Shown piece after piece: positions 1 through 12,480 of a stretch of DNA of 64,000 nucleotides. Made by a program: the position numbers and the translations under genes. The stretch comes from Mallotus nudiflorus. Its lineage: Eukaryota; Streptophyta; Magnoliopsida; Malpighiales; Euphorbiaceae. Location: contig CANTUR010000286.1 in the NCBI GenBank assembly GCA_947683625.1, positions 62,001 to 126,000 of the forward strand. The letters are read 5' to 3'. Each line of letters starts with the position of its first letter. The stretch's first letter is position 1. Under the pieces are notes generated by a model. The model had not been told where the DNA came from, made no database searches, and was given only the letters and a program-made list of their open reading frames with translations.

Positions 1-286
1 AGGGGTGGCTTAAGGTTGAAAAAAAATAGTATCATTTACTTTTATTTTTCTTGATTGCTAATTTACATGTTTTCAACAATTCAACAGCTAAGTTTGCTCT
101 TCACTTGATAAAACTTACGTCTTTAACTTTGAATTATCAGTTTGATTTTAATTTATAAGCTTTGTATTAACCTAAGATTATGGAAAATGGACATTAAAAA
201 GTCTGTCAATGTGCTAAGTTCGTTGCATTGATGAGTGTTCTTGTGCATTTTGCTTGAGGATAAGCAAGGTTTAATATGGGGGAATT
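1..286 (+). mobile_element. 3' internal end of a Ty3/gypsy-type LTR retrotransposon
   Basis: No coding sequence is recognisable. The stretch ends with a signature common just before the 3' LTR of plant Ty3/gypsy elements: a 'tgaggataagcaaggttt' block followed by the polypurine tract 'atatgggggaatt' at about 274-286. This tract primes plus-strand DNA synthesis. The body of the element lies outside the window, to the left. Family placement (Athila/Tat-like) is inference from the signature. Confidence 0.6.
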
Positions 287-1729
287 TGTTATGTGTCTTT
301 TATATATATAATTTTAAGAGCATTTTTATTGGTTTTATAATATGTTTTTATAAGTTTATTTAATTGTTATTAATTTTACTTGCATTTAGCATAATATTAT
401 TTAATTTGCATTTTAAAGAATACATTTGCATGTTTTTTTAATAATTAAGTGCATTATAGTATCTAATCAAATTATTTGTTATAGTTTTGAGAACTGTAGT
501 GCATGACCATGTCTAGAACCGTGTATGGAAATTCTACGTATATAGGCTAACATATGACTTTGCTCATCAAGAATCATGCACGCTTCACCACACTATTATG
601 CAAGAAGGTGTGCACTGACATGATTAAAGCTAAGCCCGATGAAGAAGCTATGCACACCCCACCACACGACCATGTATCAAGTCGTGCACAACTTTGGAAT
701 AGTACACACCCGTGTGCATGGCCATACACTAGGGTGTGCACATAAAATTAATAGACATGCCCTAGTGCACACCCATGTGCATGGCCATATGCTAGGGTGT
801 GCACTCATAAAAAATCTTTCTCTTTCATTTAGGATTATGGATTTAGAAGATTTTAAAATTGAAAGATTATAGAATGAGAATATTCTAGAATTAGAAGTTC
901 TAAGGGCAAGAGATGGCTATATAAAAGGACCAATTCATCAATTTAAGGGAGAATTCATTCAAATTAGCATTCAAAGATATTTTGAGTAGAGGAGAAGTAG
1001 AGTTTTAAGTCAATCATGTTCTCATGATTGGAATATCTTTTATTATGATTATTTCCATCATGCGTAACTAATTTACTCAGGGTTTCGATTCATGTATCTA
1101 GACTACTACTTGTTTGAATTTTTATGTTTTAATTTAATAAGTTAATATTCAGTTAATTTTATAGTTTTTTTTTACATGTTCTTGCATTTGATTTTAGGCC
1201 TGATTAAATGCATGCTTTTGGGTAGATTAGTAGAAAATGAAAGTTGCATGATCTATTAGCTCATAGGCCTATGAAACTTAGGAACCTCAATCATGAAAGT
1301 AGATGAATCCTTCGGGGAGTATTAAATTGCTAAGGAACTTAATGAGTCTTAATTAACTTATTTGACCATGAAAATAGGCGATAATTAGTTTTGACATGCT
1401 TGAATGATCTTGAAAGAGACTTTAAGTAATTTGAGTAATTTACCTTTGACTGTATTAACAAGTTGAATTAAGATTAAATCCTGTAATTCAAGTAAGTGTC
1501 TAGTGAAGTAAATCTAAACTCTATCTTTTGATTATTGACTTTTTATTTTAGATTTAGTATTTATCTTTGTTAGTTAATATAGTTTTCTATTTCAATTAAA
1601 TCTATTTTTTTAGCTTGTAGAGATAAAATTATGGCTAGTACATGGTATCAATCTCCTCGTGGGAATGATACTCGATACTTGAACTTTACTACTTGTTGTG
1701 AACCGTCCACTTACGAAAATTGCCTAACA
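287..1729 (+). repeat. 3' LTR of the Ty3/gypsy element entering from the left
   Basis: The LTR begins with TG directly after the polypurine tract ('tgttatgtgtc' at 287). Near its right end is the block 'cctcgtgggaatgatactcg' (1654-1673) followed by 'actacttgttgtgaaccg', which resembles the U5 region of many plant gypsy LTRs. A CA ending at 1729 ('cctaaca') is the likely right edge; an end near 1710 is also possible. Small open frames at 554-872 follow a hairpin repeat and are not genes. No second LTR copy is present in the window, so no age can be estimated. Confidence 0.6.
702..804. repeat. Two tandem hairpin units inside the gypsy LTR
   Basis: Two diverged copies of a ~40-bp unit lie at 702-741 and 765-804. 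Each is an inverted repeat: 'gtgcacaccc' (765-774) pairs perfectly with 'gggtgtgcac' (795-804) around a loop containing the palindrome-like 'atggccat'. The left unit pairs the same way with one mismatch (gtacacaccc / gggtgtgcac). The function is unknown. In an LTR such structures can be regulatory or arise by slippage. Confidence 0.75.
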
Positions 1730-1790
1730 TATAAATACTCCCTCTTCCCTGCATTGTAATCATCAAACAAGCAATTCAACAATAAAAGCT
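1729..1790 (+). promoter_or_regulatory. TATA-box promoter-like block, possibly an LTR fragment
   Basis: The sequence 'tataaatactccc' (about 1730-1742) is followed about 25-30 bases later by 'tgcattgtaatcatcaaac' and 'caataaaag'. TATA, start region and AATAAA-like signal so close together is typical of the U3/R part of a short Copia-type LTR. No downstream gene is visible. This is a pattern match only. Confidence 0.3.
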
Positions 1791-2292
1791 TAAATTATAA
1801 GAGTTGTAGAAATATTTTTTTATATTCTTGAGTGTTTGAGAGAGTTTAATTAAGATTGTTTGAGTGTTTAGTGTTTAACATTCTTATGGTTTATAATAAA
1901 CAGTGAACACAGAGAAGCACAATCGCTAAGAATTCTATACATGTAGAGACACACACCACATGGGCATGTGCATATAAAAGGATGAATAATAGAATACCAC
2001 TATCTTTATGTGAATAAAATGCCAAATTGATTGCTTTCGACACAAATTGACAAACATAAAGCATTTGTTTCTAGCCTTTTTCTTAAAAATTAACAAAATA
2101 AAGAGAAAGAAGAAATAAACTCATATGACCTAACTCCATTCAACTCCTATATGAGCTCCCTTTTATAAGAAGACACAAAATATCCCTCAATTCTCTTTCA
2201 AGCACCTCAAATTCAACTGTTTTTTACCTTCAGATACAAAGGCCAATAAAGAATATGGTGATATGTGATGGTGTTTTTATACAATAAAAGGA
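1791..2292. other. Intergenic, no gene seen
   Basis: AT-rich sequence without a convincing reading frame. It has short purine- and CACA-rich patches but no boundary or domain that I can name. Confidence 0.5.
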
Positions 2293-2828
2293 AGGGACAC
2301 GTACAATTTTAATCCCTGTGGTTTTATCTTTTTGCAAAAATAGCTCTGTGTTTTTTTTTTTTTGCTTTTATGTATCATGTGTTTTATTTTTTTACACTTT
2401 AGTACCTTCTAACTAATATCATCATTATTTTATAAGAAAAAATTAATATAATATTAAATTTCAATGATAAATTTATTCTCTATATGATTTACGATCAATC
2501 TAACCAATTATTTATTTTTAAAAATATTGTAAATTTATTTTAAAAATTATTTCTTTTTATTTATAAATAAATTAAAAATTCATCTAAATTTGATTTTTTT
2601 CTGAGCTTATTATAGTTAGTTGAATAATAATATATTATTCATTCTATGATTTAAGCATAGAAAATACATAATGTTTTTTATTAAAAATATGTTTTAAACA
2701 ATATTTGTCAGAATGGTACTAAAATGTAAAATAATATGAAATACATGATACTTAAAAGATAAAAAGAAAATACATGACTGATTTTATCAAAAAATAAAAC
2801 TACATGAATCAAAATTATACTTATCCCT
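2293..2828. mobile_element. MITE with long terminal inverted repeats and 7-bp target duplication
   Basis: The left end 'agggacacgtacaatttta' and the reverse complement of the right end 'aattatacttatccct' begin an imperfect inverted repeat of about 130 bp. Both arms include 'tgtatcatgt' and 'ttttacattttagtac' type blocks. Directly outside lie identical 7-bp repeats 'aaaagga' (2286-2292 and 2829-2835). The element is 536 bp with no coding capacity. Mutator-like or hAT-like origin is possible; the duplication length (7, perhaps 8) does not settle it. Confidence 0.7.
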
Positions 2829-2835
2829 AAAAGGA

Positions 2836-5800
2836 AAGTAGCCATGCACAACAAATTAGAATTCTATGAACAAGTAATACCAGGATACTAACCTAAAGCT
2901 TAGAATACTATGGTGCAAGATCACCTTTTACTAATTTGTTACTCCAGCAAGCAAATAAGTGACCAGTTTAAGTAGTTTATTATGATTATCTCAGCAAGGA
3001 CCCCAAAGTTGCCCCAATAGCAAAATACAAGAAGCTATTTTCTATTAAAATTGGTTGAAGAAACAATAATCACAAGAATAAAGGAACACAAAATTCTATA
3101 ATTTATAAATAAAATATGAAAGTGGTTTAATGTTGTTTCACCTGCAATGCAACTTGGGTTGCCCTTTTGGCTGCACAGAGGTATCTCTACCAGAATATGT
3201 TTAGGTTGGTAAGAAATAGTAAATATTTAATGTGCATGAGTATCTTAGCTATGGCAACAATCCTCACATTTTTTTAGCCACAACGTAAGTTTTTTTATAT
3301 AAAAAACTTAAAATTCAAAACCTAAAAATTTTTAAAATTTTTATTAGTTATATCAATAAATGTTGATATTATCTTAATTTTTTATTTTTTTTTTTACCTT
3401 AACCATTGTTTCACTCTTCAATTCAAAATAAACTTCATAACATGATCAATTAATTTTTATGAACATATATGAAAGTATAATCATCAAATTTTAATATTTT
3501 ACATTAAAATTGTTTATACATTGCATCAAGAATTTATGTCAATGCTCCCCAGCAAAGAAATATATTATATCATTGAGTCAATAGTCTAATGATATAATCT
3601 TTTTAAGAAGATACTTATTATGTAATGAATTAATTAAAGTTTTACCTTTCCATTACTAATATATACGTGGCCTAATTACTAAAATTCTATATGACATTTA
3701 TTAAATTTCAAATTTAAATTGTATTTTGGCCAAAAAATATTTAAATTATAACTTTTTCTTTCATGCTATAGTTAAAAAAGAAGTAACAAAATATAAACAA
3801 TAGTTATAAATAAACATAAATTTTTTTTTTTTATCAATATTCTCCAATCACACTTACAATGCTCTTTTAGTTTGCAATTTAGCTAATCATATGCTCCATT
3901 CTATAGTTTTAATTAGCCATAAATTGATTCCTTTGATCTGATTCTAAACTTTTCATGATAGAGAGAAATATAGAATCAATAAAGGAATAATATTTAATAG
4001 AAAATAAAAACTACATGAAGTAATGTCACAGCTCATCTCCGTAGCACAAGATGGACATTTAAAAACCAACCACTTAGCAAACCATTTATTTTAGTTAAAT
4101 TGTATTATATTAATAATTATATTTTCTCAAAGAATTATAATACCTCCTAAGAAAAGCTTAATGTACTCATCTGATGGAAAATAAAAATATTCTTGTAATT
4201 TGATAAGTTTATGAATATTAACTATAGTATAGGATAACTAAATTACATAGGAAATTACATTTTTAAAACTAGGTTAAAATTCATATTTGTACACAAAATG
4301 CATAAAATTGATCATCATTTAAGCTTCACAAAATATGTTATTAGTAATTGGTTTACATTTAGCCTAGCCATTATTTAATTTTAGGACATGTACATATATA
4401 ATACATATGAAAAAAAAGGTGAGAAAACAAAATACAAGGCTTCTCAAAGAAAGATGTTGGCCAACCTGACTTCCAAACTTCTACCTACATTGACTTAGCT
4501 TAGGCCACCCACTATCAAGCCTTGTTATCTGAAAAAAGTTTATAAAATAAAGTAAAATGAGTATAAAATACTCAATGAATAAATAATTCAAGCAGAAAAT
4601 AATTTGATTAAATCAAACACAATAAATATCTCAAATCAGCATACTAATGTATTTAAAGTCAATTTATGATCCACTTGAGAGATTAAAATCATCCTTGTTT
4701 TCAAACTTATACAAATTAAGCCAAGTATAGCATAGGCTTTACAAATATAAATACAAGCTTTCATATATATTAACCATCCCCATAACAAACAGCACAATCT
4801 GGCCATAACGTATAGAGTACTAGGCACACTTGAAGGCTAACTCTTTGACCACTATCCTTCAATTAAGTGTCTTATTGTTTATTGCACAACAACAACCAAC
4901 ACAATTTCAAATGTGCATATATCACCTCAGCATATTCACACAACTCATATAGGGTGGTAACACATAAAACAAATACCATTTTCAACAATTTACTAGCCAA
5001 AGCAATTTTATCACAAAACATTGTTCAATAAAATATTCAAATTCAAAACACCACTCATCATAATCTAAAGTAAGAAAAACCAAGTTGATCTCAAACCATC
5101 AAGCAATTAAATAACATCAAATCATGTTACCAAAAAAAAATATATAGTACTAACATATTTGACTTTTAAATTGAAACCTTAAAAGCTTAAAATTAAAACA
5201 TATAATTCAAGCATCACCAAGGCTGAATTAAAACCATTTAAATACCTCATTTCAGGTCCATAAAATAACATTCAGAAATATCATTTTATTGTTGAAATAA
5301 ATAGACTTTAAAAGATTGAACATCTACTCACAAAATAGCTTCCAAAACAAACACAATTCGATCACTGACTCGCTTAGTTTTAAACCACCCCTTTCCTTGC
5401 CTTTTCTAGTACCTAAAGCATGAAATTTTATTTAAAAATCATCAATATAATGATCTCACATACTAATCTAACCATGTAGCCCCCAAATGGTATGCATAAA
5501 ATGCAAACCAATTCAATTTCACAAATCTAACCCATTAACTCTAGAAAGGCTATTTTTAGGGAAAATTTCAAAAATTTGCTACAACTTGTAGGAAAGGAAT
5601 TTCAGCCTCAAATTTTTATTACACTTATATCTATATGTCAACTACATACCATAAAAATTTTGTTTCATTGTGATAAGTACAGACAAAGATATAGGTAGTT
5701 GAACACAATTAGGTCATTTTACTCAGATAGATTGAGTAGTAAAATGTTTCCTTTTATTACTCTAGCATAGGAACTGAATCAGATCGAGCTAAAAAGAGGA

Positions 5801-6565
5801 AAATTTTTAGATAACTCTTCAAAGTTTTTATATCATTAAATAACACTTAAATTAAATCTTCTTATTGCAAGATATGATTAAAACAACAAGACTGAAAAAC
5901 TAGAATTCTAGAACCTAAGAACTATTGCATGGAAACCCTAATCCCAATCAACCAAAACTATAGAATTACTTACCAAAAAAATCACCAAAGGCTTTTAGGA
6001 TAAAATTTACATCTTGAGAAGTGTTTTTTATCACTAAATTTTACTTCCAAATAAAGCCTAAACTTAGAGAAGTAATCAACCCTTCTAGTTTCTCTCTTTT
6101 TCTCTTTTTTCCTTTTCTTTTCTTAACAAAAATGGTTGACACCCAATGACCATGATTTGGAGAAGAAGGCAGCCTTAATATGGATAACACAAATTGCAAC
6201 ATATCCACTAAAACACTTAATGAAATGATTTTGTTACCTATTAAACCTCAAGCTTTTAATTGCTTTAATCTAAACCAATCATTTATCTCAATTGAGTTCT
6301 CATCTCTTACTAACATTTAAATTCTTATCCTTTACTACAATTCAACTTCACATCTATTTTATTCTCAATATTCAATTCATTTTGAGTGTCATTAAAAATT
6401 AAAAATTCATGTTCCTTGATCGAGTACAAGTCATGGTTAGACTTAACATACTAGCACTAGCTTATACTTAAGCTAACTAAAATTTGATTTCTGCCAAAGT
6501 TAAAAATTTCAATTAGAGATCTAAATCCTACTAAATCCCACAACACAAGACATGAATGTAATGTA

Positions 6566-6568
<3 letters not shown>
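2836..6568. other. Long AT-rich intergenic stretch
   Basis: No gene is supported. The few open frames over 60 codons are low-complexity, and no domain is visible on either strand. A stretch around 3140-3185 looks slightly exon-like but was not assignable. Confidence 0.5.

Positions 6569-6601
<33 letters not shown>
6569..6601. repeat. (AT)n microsatellite
   Basis: About 16 uninterrupted AT units. An open frame rich in alternating Tyr-Ile across it is an artefact of the repeat. Confidence 0.95.
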
Positions 6602-6604
<3 letters not shown>

Positions 6605-7583
6605 ATCAAAATTTGCATCACTATAATTTGTAACCAAAAAGAGAAATCATCAGACGTATCTCTATCAGAGTCATATACAGGACTACTAAAATGATCATAA
6701 AGAAGCACGTGAAAAAAAAGGAGATTTCATCCAAAAGAAGCCTTACAGTATTCATTAAACGTTTTTCTGCACTACCTATAAACAAATCAAGCAATTGCTC
6801 ATATCACTATTTCATTACTCATTTAACATCTTCACTTTTACCCTTTCTTAAGGTTTAGATGCTAGAGTTTAAGATTGAGTATGCATTTAAAATATCAATT
6901 TCAGTTCTCTTATTGAAAATCTATAGCAAACTCCACATTCAATTATTGGTTATTGAGAATAATGTTCAAGTCATAATCTATGCCAAGTAATGTATAAGTA
7001 TTCTTTAGAAAAGAGTTGAAAGTCTAGAAAAAAAATCTCTTATTTTGAATAAGTCTACTTAGTTAAATCATATTGACATATAAAGTAATGTATAATATCT
7101 GGCATTTGAAAAAAGCAATATAAACATAAATTATCTTAAATTTGGTCAACCTAGCAAACAAGTAGACATTTTTTAAAATTTTTTTTATCTTTAATATTAG
7201 CAACAAAATGTTAACAGACTTTACCAAACAAAAAAGTTAAGAAACTCAACATATTTATACTAGAAAAATTTTGACATAAAATGGTAAGTATTAGAAGCAA
7301 CCTCAACAAAATCATTCTAAAATATATACATGGAAACTGGCAATGGGCACTTATAAATCATCTAAGTTTGAAGGCAAACATAAAACCACTTAAGCTCCTT
7401 ATGTAGGTTAAGAGATTAGCTATACTATGCCTAACATTGAAACTGGCACTTAAACATGTTGTTGTTGTCTGGTTGAACTTCATCTAATTTTGGCATTCAT
7501 GCAAAGATCTAATCTAGTAGTTGATTTAGCCATTGTCTTAACTATTAATGCCAAATGCTAAGAGCTGTCTTTCTTAATTCTTC
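6602..7583. other. AT-rich intergenic, no gene seen
   Basis: No recognisable coding or repeat structure. It lies just downstream, in the minus sense, of the kinase relic. The missing C-lobe exons of that kinase are not visible here. Confidence 0.5.
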
Positions 7584-7609
7584 TTAAAACCACAAGCCAA
7601 ATAAGGTTC

Positions 7610-8170
7610 GATAGTTGAAGTCACAGAAAAGGTTTAGGTACTTACTAAAGAGAAGCTTGTTAAGGCTCTCATTAGCAACATATTCATAAACCAATAGCTT
7701 TTCTGTTCCATGAGCACAATATCCTAATAAATTTACAACATTTTGATGATGGGCATGAGCTAAGAGCTTACCCTCATTCATGAACCCTTTAGAAGAAGCC
7801 TCAATGCCTCATATATTTACTAAGAATCTATAAAATTTAGGCTAATTAGGATCTAGATTCAAGCTAAGTTATAGCACTTATACACAATTTTAAAAAAAAA
7901 AAATTCTACATTCCAATTGTCTTTCTTATATAGAGTATAAGCATAAAAATGCCATGGACACCAAAATATATTGTAAATACCATTGAAATTGAAGATAATA
8001 ACAACCATCAATTTCTGAAATAGAATTTGGGACTTGCTAAAACACCCAATTACAAATAGATAGAGTTAAGAAGTTTTACCCTATATACAGGTCTAAATTC
8101 TTCTTCACCAAGCTTGTGGAAATCTTTAGTAGTAGAGGCCAAAATATCAAATGTGTTTAAGTACTCAGCA
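7610..8170 (-). pseudogene. Cysteine-rich-receptor-like kinase relic (two N-lobe exons)
   Basis: Two minus-strand exon remnants encode consecutive parts of a plant receptor-like kinase N-lobe, most like the CRK/DUF26 group. At about 8170-8075 a frame reads FDILASTTKDFHKLGE then EEFRPVYR, matching the start of the kinase domain and the glycine-rich ATP loop. The loop glycines are partly replaced (GEEEF instead of GEGGF). At about 7800-7630 the next exon reads FMNEGKLLAHAHHQNVVNLL, then GYCAHGTEKLLVYEYV and ESLNKLLFS, the alphaC to hinge region, ending at a GTAAGT-like donor. The VAIK lysine, catalytic loop (HRD), DFG, membrane and extracellular parts were not found. It is a truncated pseudogene. 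Subfamily naming is inference. Confidence 0.75.
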
Positions 8171-8183
8171 ATTTAATTATAAA

Positions 8184-8509
8184 TAAGGTAATTGAAAAAT
8201 CATCAAAATTAAAATAAAAATTGAAATTAGATTACACCATCATGCATATATAATTAAATGCATCACTAACCCATCATGAGAAAATCTATTGAATTACGGA
8301 TTTGAAGATGGAATGATGAGAAATTAAGATGCAACATAACAATATATAAGGTAATTGAAAAATCATCAAAATTAAAATAAAAATTGAAATTAGATTACAC
8401 CATCATGCATATATAATCAAATGCATCACTAACCCATCATGAGAAAATCAATTGAATTACGGATTTGAAGATGGAATGATGAGAAATTGAGATGCAACAT
8501 AACAATATA
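8184..8509. repeat. 163-bp tandem duplication
   Basis: Copy 1 starts at 8184 ('taaggtaattgaaaaatcat') and copy 2 at 8347, near-identical over the full unit. Copy 2 runs to about 8509. High similarity suggests a recent duplication. No coding content. Confidence 0.9.
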
Positions 8510-8562
8510 ATTGAATAGATTTTCTCATGATGGGTTAATGATGCATTTGATTATATGTGAGT
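8407..8562. repeat. Inverted repeat built on the tandem duplication
   Basis: The segment 8512-8562 ('tagattttctcatgatgggt' onward) is the reverse complement of about 48 bp inside copy 2 (about 8407-8455). This makes a hairpin with a loop of ~60 bp. The same sequence also pairs with copy 1. Possibly a foldback-type event. Confidence 0.8.
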
Positions 8563-8818
8563 TTTTTAGTTAGATTTCTTTTAGAGGTTATAAATGTTAC
8601 TCTCTCATTATTTACTTGATGTGGTGGCCCTTTTTTTTTATACCTTTGTCTTCTTTTATTCTTCTTTAGGACATCTAAGACCTTCGTTCTTAACTAAAAA
8701 TATTGATCTTAAAGCAACAAATGATTATTATTGGCATTTGGTTTTATTTTTCTCCATACTTATAGTATAATAATTGCCTGGTGATTTTAGTTGATCGACA
8801 TGCTTTTTCATCATTATT

Positions 8819-9449
8819 GTCATGACCTAAACTGGGGAGTTATGACCAGCGCTAGCGAACGGGAATTATTTCAAATCCAAAACCCATAGCCTTAAAAAAA
8901 ATACGCATGCAATAATAAATAAAAATATATCAAAATTAAAACGTGAATCGATATATAAAAATAAATATATTAAATGTCATATCATAAATAAAAATATTCA
9001 TACAACATTATAATACAAATCCCAAAATAAAATAACACACTACTGATACAATAACATTACTACCGTAGTTTTCTAGAATACAATAAAAGTTCAAATATGA
9101 AATTTACATAAAATAGCTAGGGCGGAAGAAGACAGGTGTAAAGTTCTACTGATATGGTCTGATGAAGAAGACTCTCCTGAAAGAAAAATAGTTGAAAGGG
9201 GGGTCAGACCTCACTGAGTGAATTATTATAATATATATATACACATACCTCCTAATGTCATATGCAATCAAGCATCAATATACATATATATATATATATA
9301 TATATACAAGCATTTCACACAAATGCTAAAATCCACTTTTATATAATAATAAACGTAAAAAACATTTATTTAAGTGAAGGATCAAATAGAACCCTAATAT
9401 AGTCTTAATCTCAATCAAAATATCTCACTAGCCATACAGGCTCACTTAT
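8819..9449 (-). repeat. Old LTR, left piece (minus orientation)
   Basis: Starts with 'tgtcatgacctaaactgg'. The reverse complement carries the same order of blocks as the 3' part of the plus-strand LTR at 9809-13080: a 'cactcagtgaggtctgac' block near 9205, then terminal 'ggtcatgaca'. It is a diverged relative of that LTR family in opposite orientation. It is broken at 9449 by the TRIM insertion and resumes at 13089. Short (AT)n runs lie near 9230 and 9285. Confidence 0.6.
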
Positions 9450-9808
9450 AAGGTTGGGAAGGAGAACGAAACACTCCTTATAAGGGTATGGACACCTTCT
9501 CCCATCAGACGTGTTTTAAAACCGTATGCTGCGGGCTGGGCCTGGGCAAAGCGGACAATATCTGATGCGGGTTGGTCTGGGCTGTTATAATGGTATCAGA
9601 GCCAGAGCCCAGATCGGTGTGCCAGCGTGGATGCTGGGCCCTAAGGGGGGTGGATTGTGATATCCCACATCGATTGGGAAGGAGAACGAAGCACTCCTTA
9701 TAAGGGTGTGGACACCTTCTCCCATCAGACACATTTTAAAATCGTGCACTGCGAGCTAGGCCTGGGCAAAGCGAACAATATTTGATGCAGGTTGGTCTAG
9801 GCTGTTAC
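9450..9808 (+). mobile_element. TRIM-like miniature LTR retrotransposon
   Basis: Two short direct repeats flank a tiny internal region. LTR2 starts at 9656 ('tgtgatatcccacatcgatt') and runs to about 9808. The left copy (9452 to about 9590) lacks the first ~18 bp but matches from 'ttgggaaggagaacgaa' through 'ttggtctgggctgttat'. Directly after the left LTR is a primer-binding site 'tggtatcagagcc' (about 9592-9604), complementary to plant initiator methionine tRNA. Before LTR2 is a purine tract 'aaggggggtgga'. No protein is encoded, as expected for TRIMs. The right LTR end is interrupted by the solo LTR beginning at 9809. Confidence 0.75.
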
Positions 9809-10029
9809 TGTAATACCATAAGTTTTATTTAAATAAAGTAATCATTTAGTTTGCATTATTAGTAAATAATTTTAAATTATATTAAATAGTTGTTAATTAG
9901 CTAGCTATATTATTATGTTAGGGTTATGTAATTATTACCTTAGTGAATTATAATTCCTATAGTACTAACTATTATTTGACTATTTTGTAAGTGTAAATTA
10001 TTTTATATTAATCTTGTTATTTTAGGCCT

Positions 10030-10307
<278 letters not shown>

Positions 10308-12279
10308 TAGATATACATGTGTGTATACATATAACGTATATACAATTAGGGTAATATACATTCATATACACCTATATTTATACATATATAGACAACAAGC
10401 CTTCCTCCTGCGAGCGACAGACCCTTGCTAGCTTCGTTCCTCTGCCTGTCGTTGCCTTCTGCCCCGCCTGAGCTGCTCCATCCTCTCCATTTTTTTGGTG
10501 GCAGCAGGTCTTCTTCTCCTTCCTCTGTTCTATCCAGCGGGTTGGTGAGTAGCAGCCCCTCATTCTTCCCTTTTTCTTCTCGATTTCTTTGAGGTTTCGG
10601 TAGATCTTAGGACTTGTTGTAGTTGTTGTTGATGATTATGTTAGTCTTGATTTTTTTTATGGAATTTTAGTGGATTATTGTGTTATGCAGAATTTTAGGT
10701 GATTTTTTGGTAATTAGTTGGTCTAGTTAGTTGTTAATTGGATTTAAGTAGTGATTAGTTTAATTAATGTTAATTATTTGTAATGAATTTATTTTTTTAA
10801 AAGATTTTAGAAATTTTGGAGTTAATTATAAATTTTTGTAAATTTTGGGTATCTAATTAATATTTTTATTAATTTCAAAATTATTGTTAAAAATTATGAA
10901 ATTTTGATAATTGAGGTTATTATTAAATGTATTAATTTTAGAACTTAAATTATAGTTTTTTGTGATTTTTAAACTATTTTTATAAATATTTTTCGGTTTA
11001 TGTCAAATGTGAATTATTAGGCTAAATTATATTTTTAGAGGAAATTATAGTTATTTATATGTTTTAATTATGTTAAGTTGTTTAATGTAGAGAAAATGAT
11101 TTTTAGATATTTAAATAATTTTCAAGGAATTTTTTTAGTATTAATGGTGTATTATATAAGTTGTATACTATAAGGGTAGAAATGTAATTTCTTGTTAAAT
11201 ATTGTTAAATAATAAATTTCAGTTGGTTTTAATAATAATCAAGGAATTTAAAAAGGGTTTTTACAAATTTTCTACTAATTTAGGATAATTGGCACAAATT
11301 CCTTAAAATCAACTTTTAATAGTATATTAGGTATTATTTTTTTAATATTATGTGCATTTTCTTATTAGTTGGATAAATATGTAATTTTACACTAATTATA
11401 ATTAATATATATTTTTATTAGCTTTATTAATATTTAAGAGGTTTAGAGGACTTTTATATATATATATATATATATAAATAGATTAATAGGAAATTTTCAT
11501 TAAGTAATGTTAATTGTGAGTGTTATTTTCTATATATATATATATGTTGATTTATGAAATTTTATTTTAAATTTATATTGAGAAATGATTTTCTGGCTAT
11601 GGATAATCTTTTTGTGATGCTGTTGTTGGGTTGTGATCTCGGTCGGGACTAAGTGTAGTTCTGGAAGCCCGACTCGAGTGTGAATGTCTGCAGTTATTAG
11701 AAGTGCATTTTCTATGCAGGTTTAGCTCTACCTTTGGTAGAGAGATGTCCGTTTTACAGAGGAGACTCTGCCAAAATTTTGGTAGATTTTCTCGTAAAAC
11801 GTGATATTCGTTATGAATTTCTACCGTTAATTAGGCTTTTTCCTGTCTATCGTGTCTTGTCCGGTCTTCCTCGAGTCAGCCTATTATTTCACTATTTTTG
11901 TTAATTTTTGATTTCAATTTCATAGTCATGTTTTAAAATTGATCTGTTAATTTCTTTTCTATAGCATATCGGAGTAGAAGCCGTGAGATCGAGGCAGACG
12001 CGTGGCCGTCAGCCTTCGCATTCATCTTATAAGTCGATAGAATGATCTGTGCGTGTGTTTATTTAAAGAATGCATGCGCTCATATTTTTAATATTTAATA
12101 TATGATTTATTTAATTTAATGTTGCTATTTAAGGTTTAAAACACATTTTATTTATTTAAAAGTCGATTTTTGAGAAATTTTGGTAGAACATGCTACCTGG
12201 TTGGCTTCGCCAGGACTGTGTGCACATGGTAGAGATTGAGAGGTGGATCCGAATTATATATAACTGGTGAATGTTAAAC

Positions 12280-12480
12280 TGGGACAGGTGCCTCGGTGGA
12301 AGCCTATGCTCTCAGGAACCGCCAGTGATTAAAAGGTAAATAATGGACTGGGATGGGTGCCTCGGTTGATGCCTATGCTCTCGAGGACCGCCAGTGCCAT
12401 ATATTTGGATTAAGTGGATGGCTATGACTTAGTGCCTCGGTTGATGCCTTTGCTCTCGAGGATCGGTAGTCTAGTTGGAA
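12280..12480 (+). repeat. Three degenerate ~70-bp tandem units inside the LTR
   Basis: The phrase 'gtgcctcggt' recurs at 12289, 12357 and 12432. Each is followed by 'gcctatgctctc' (or 'gcctttgctctc') and a 'gga(a/c)cCGcCAGTg'-type block. The same three units are present in copy 2 near 41636, 41706 and 41781, so the array predates both insertions. Confidence 0.8.

Noticed and set aside
3140..3190. Minus-strand phrase IPLCSQKGNPS resembling a kinase C-lobe end, possibly linked to the kinase relic
   Set aside because: Only about ten residues resemble it, with no neighbouring kinase text and no consistent splice context.
5930..5945. Telomere-like word 'aaaccctaa'
   Set aside because: A single occurrence; no tandem TTTAGGG array.
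9592..9604. Initiator tRNA-like match TGGTATCAGAGCC
   Set aside because: It is a retroelement primer-binding site; no tRNA cloverleaf surrounds it.
10378..10563. 61-codon minus-strand frame in the GC-richer block of solo LTR copy 1
   Set aside because: Not conserved in the second LTR copy and with no domain; treated as chance.
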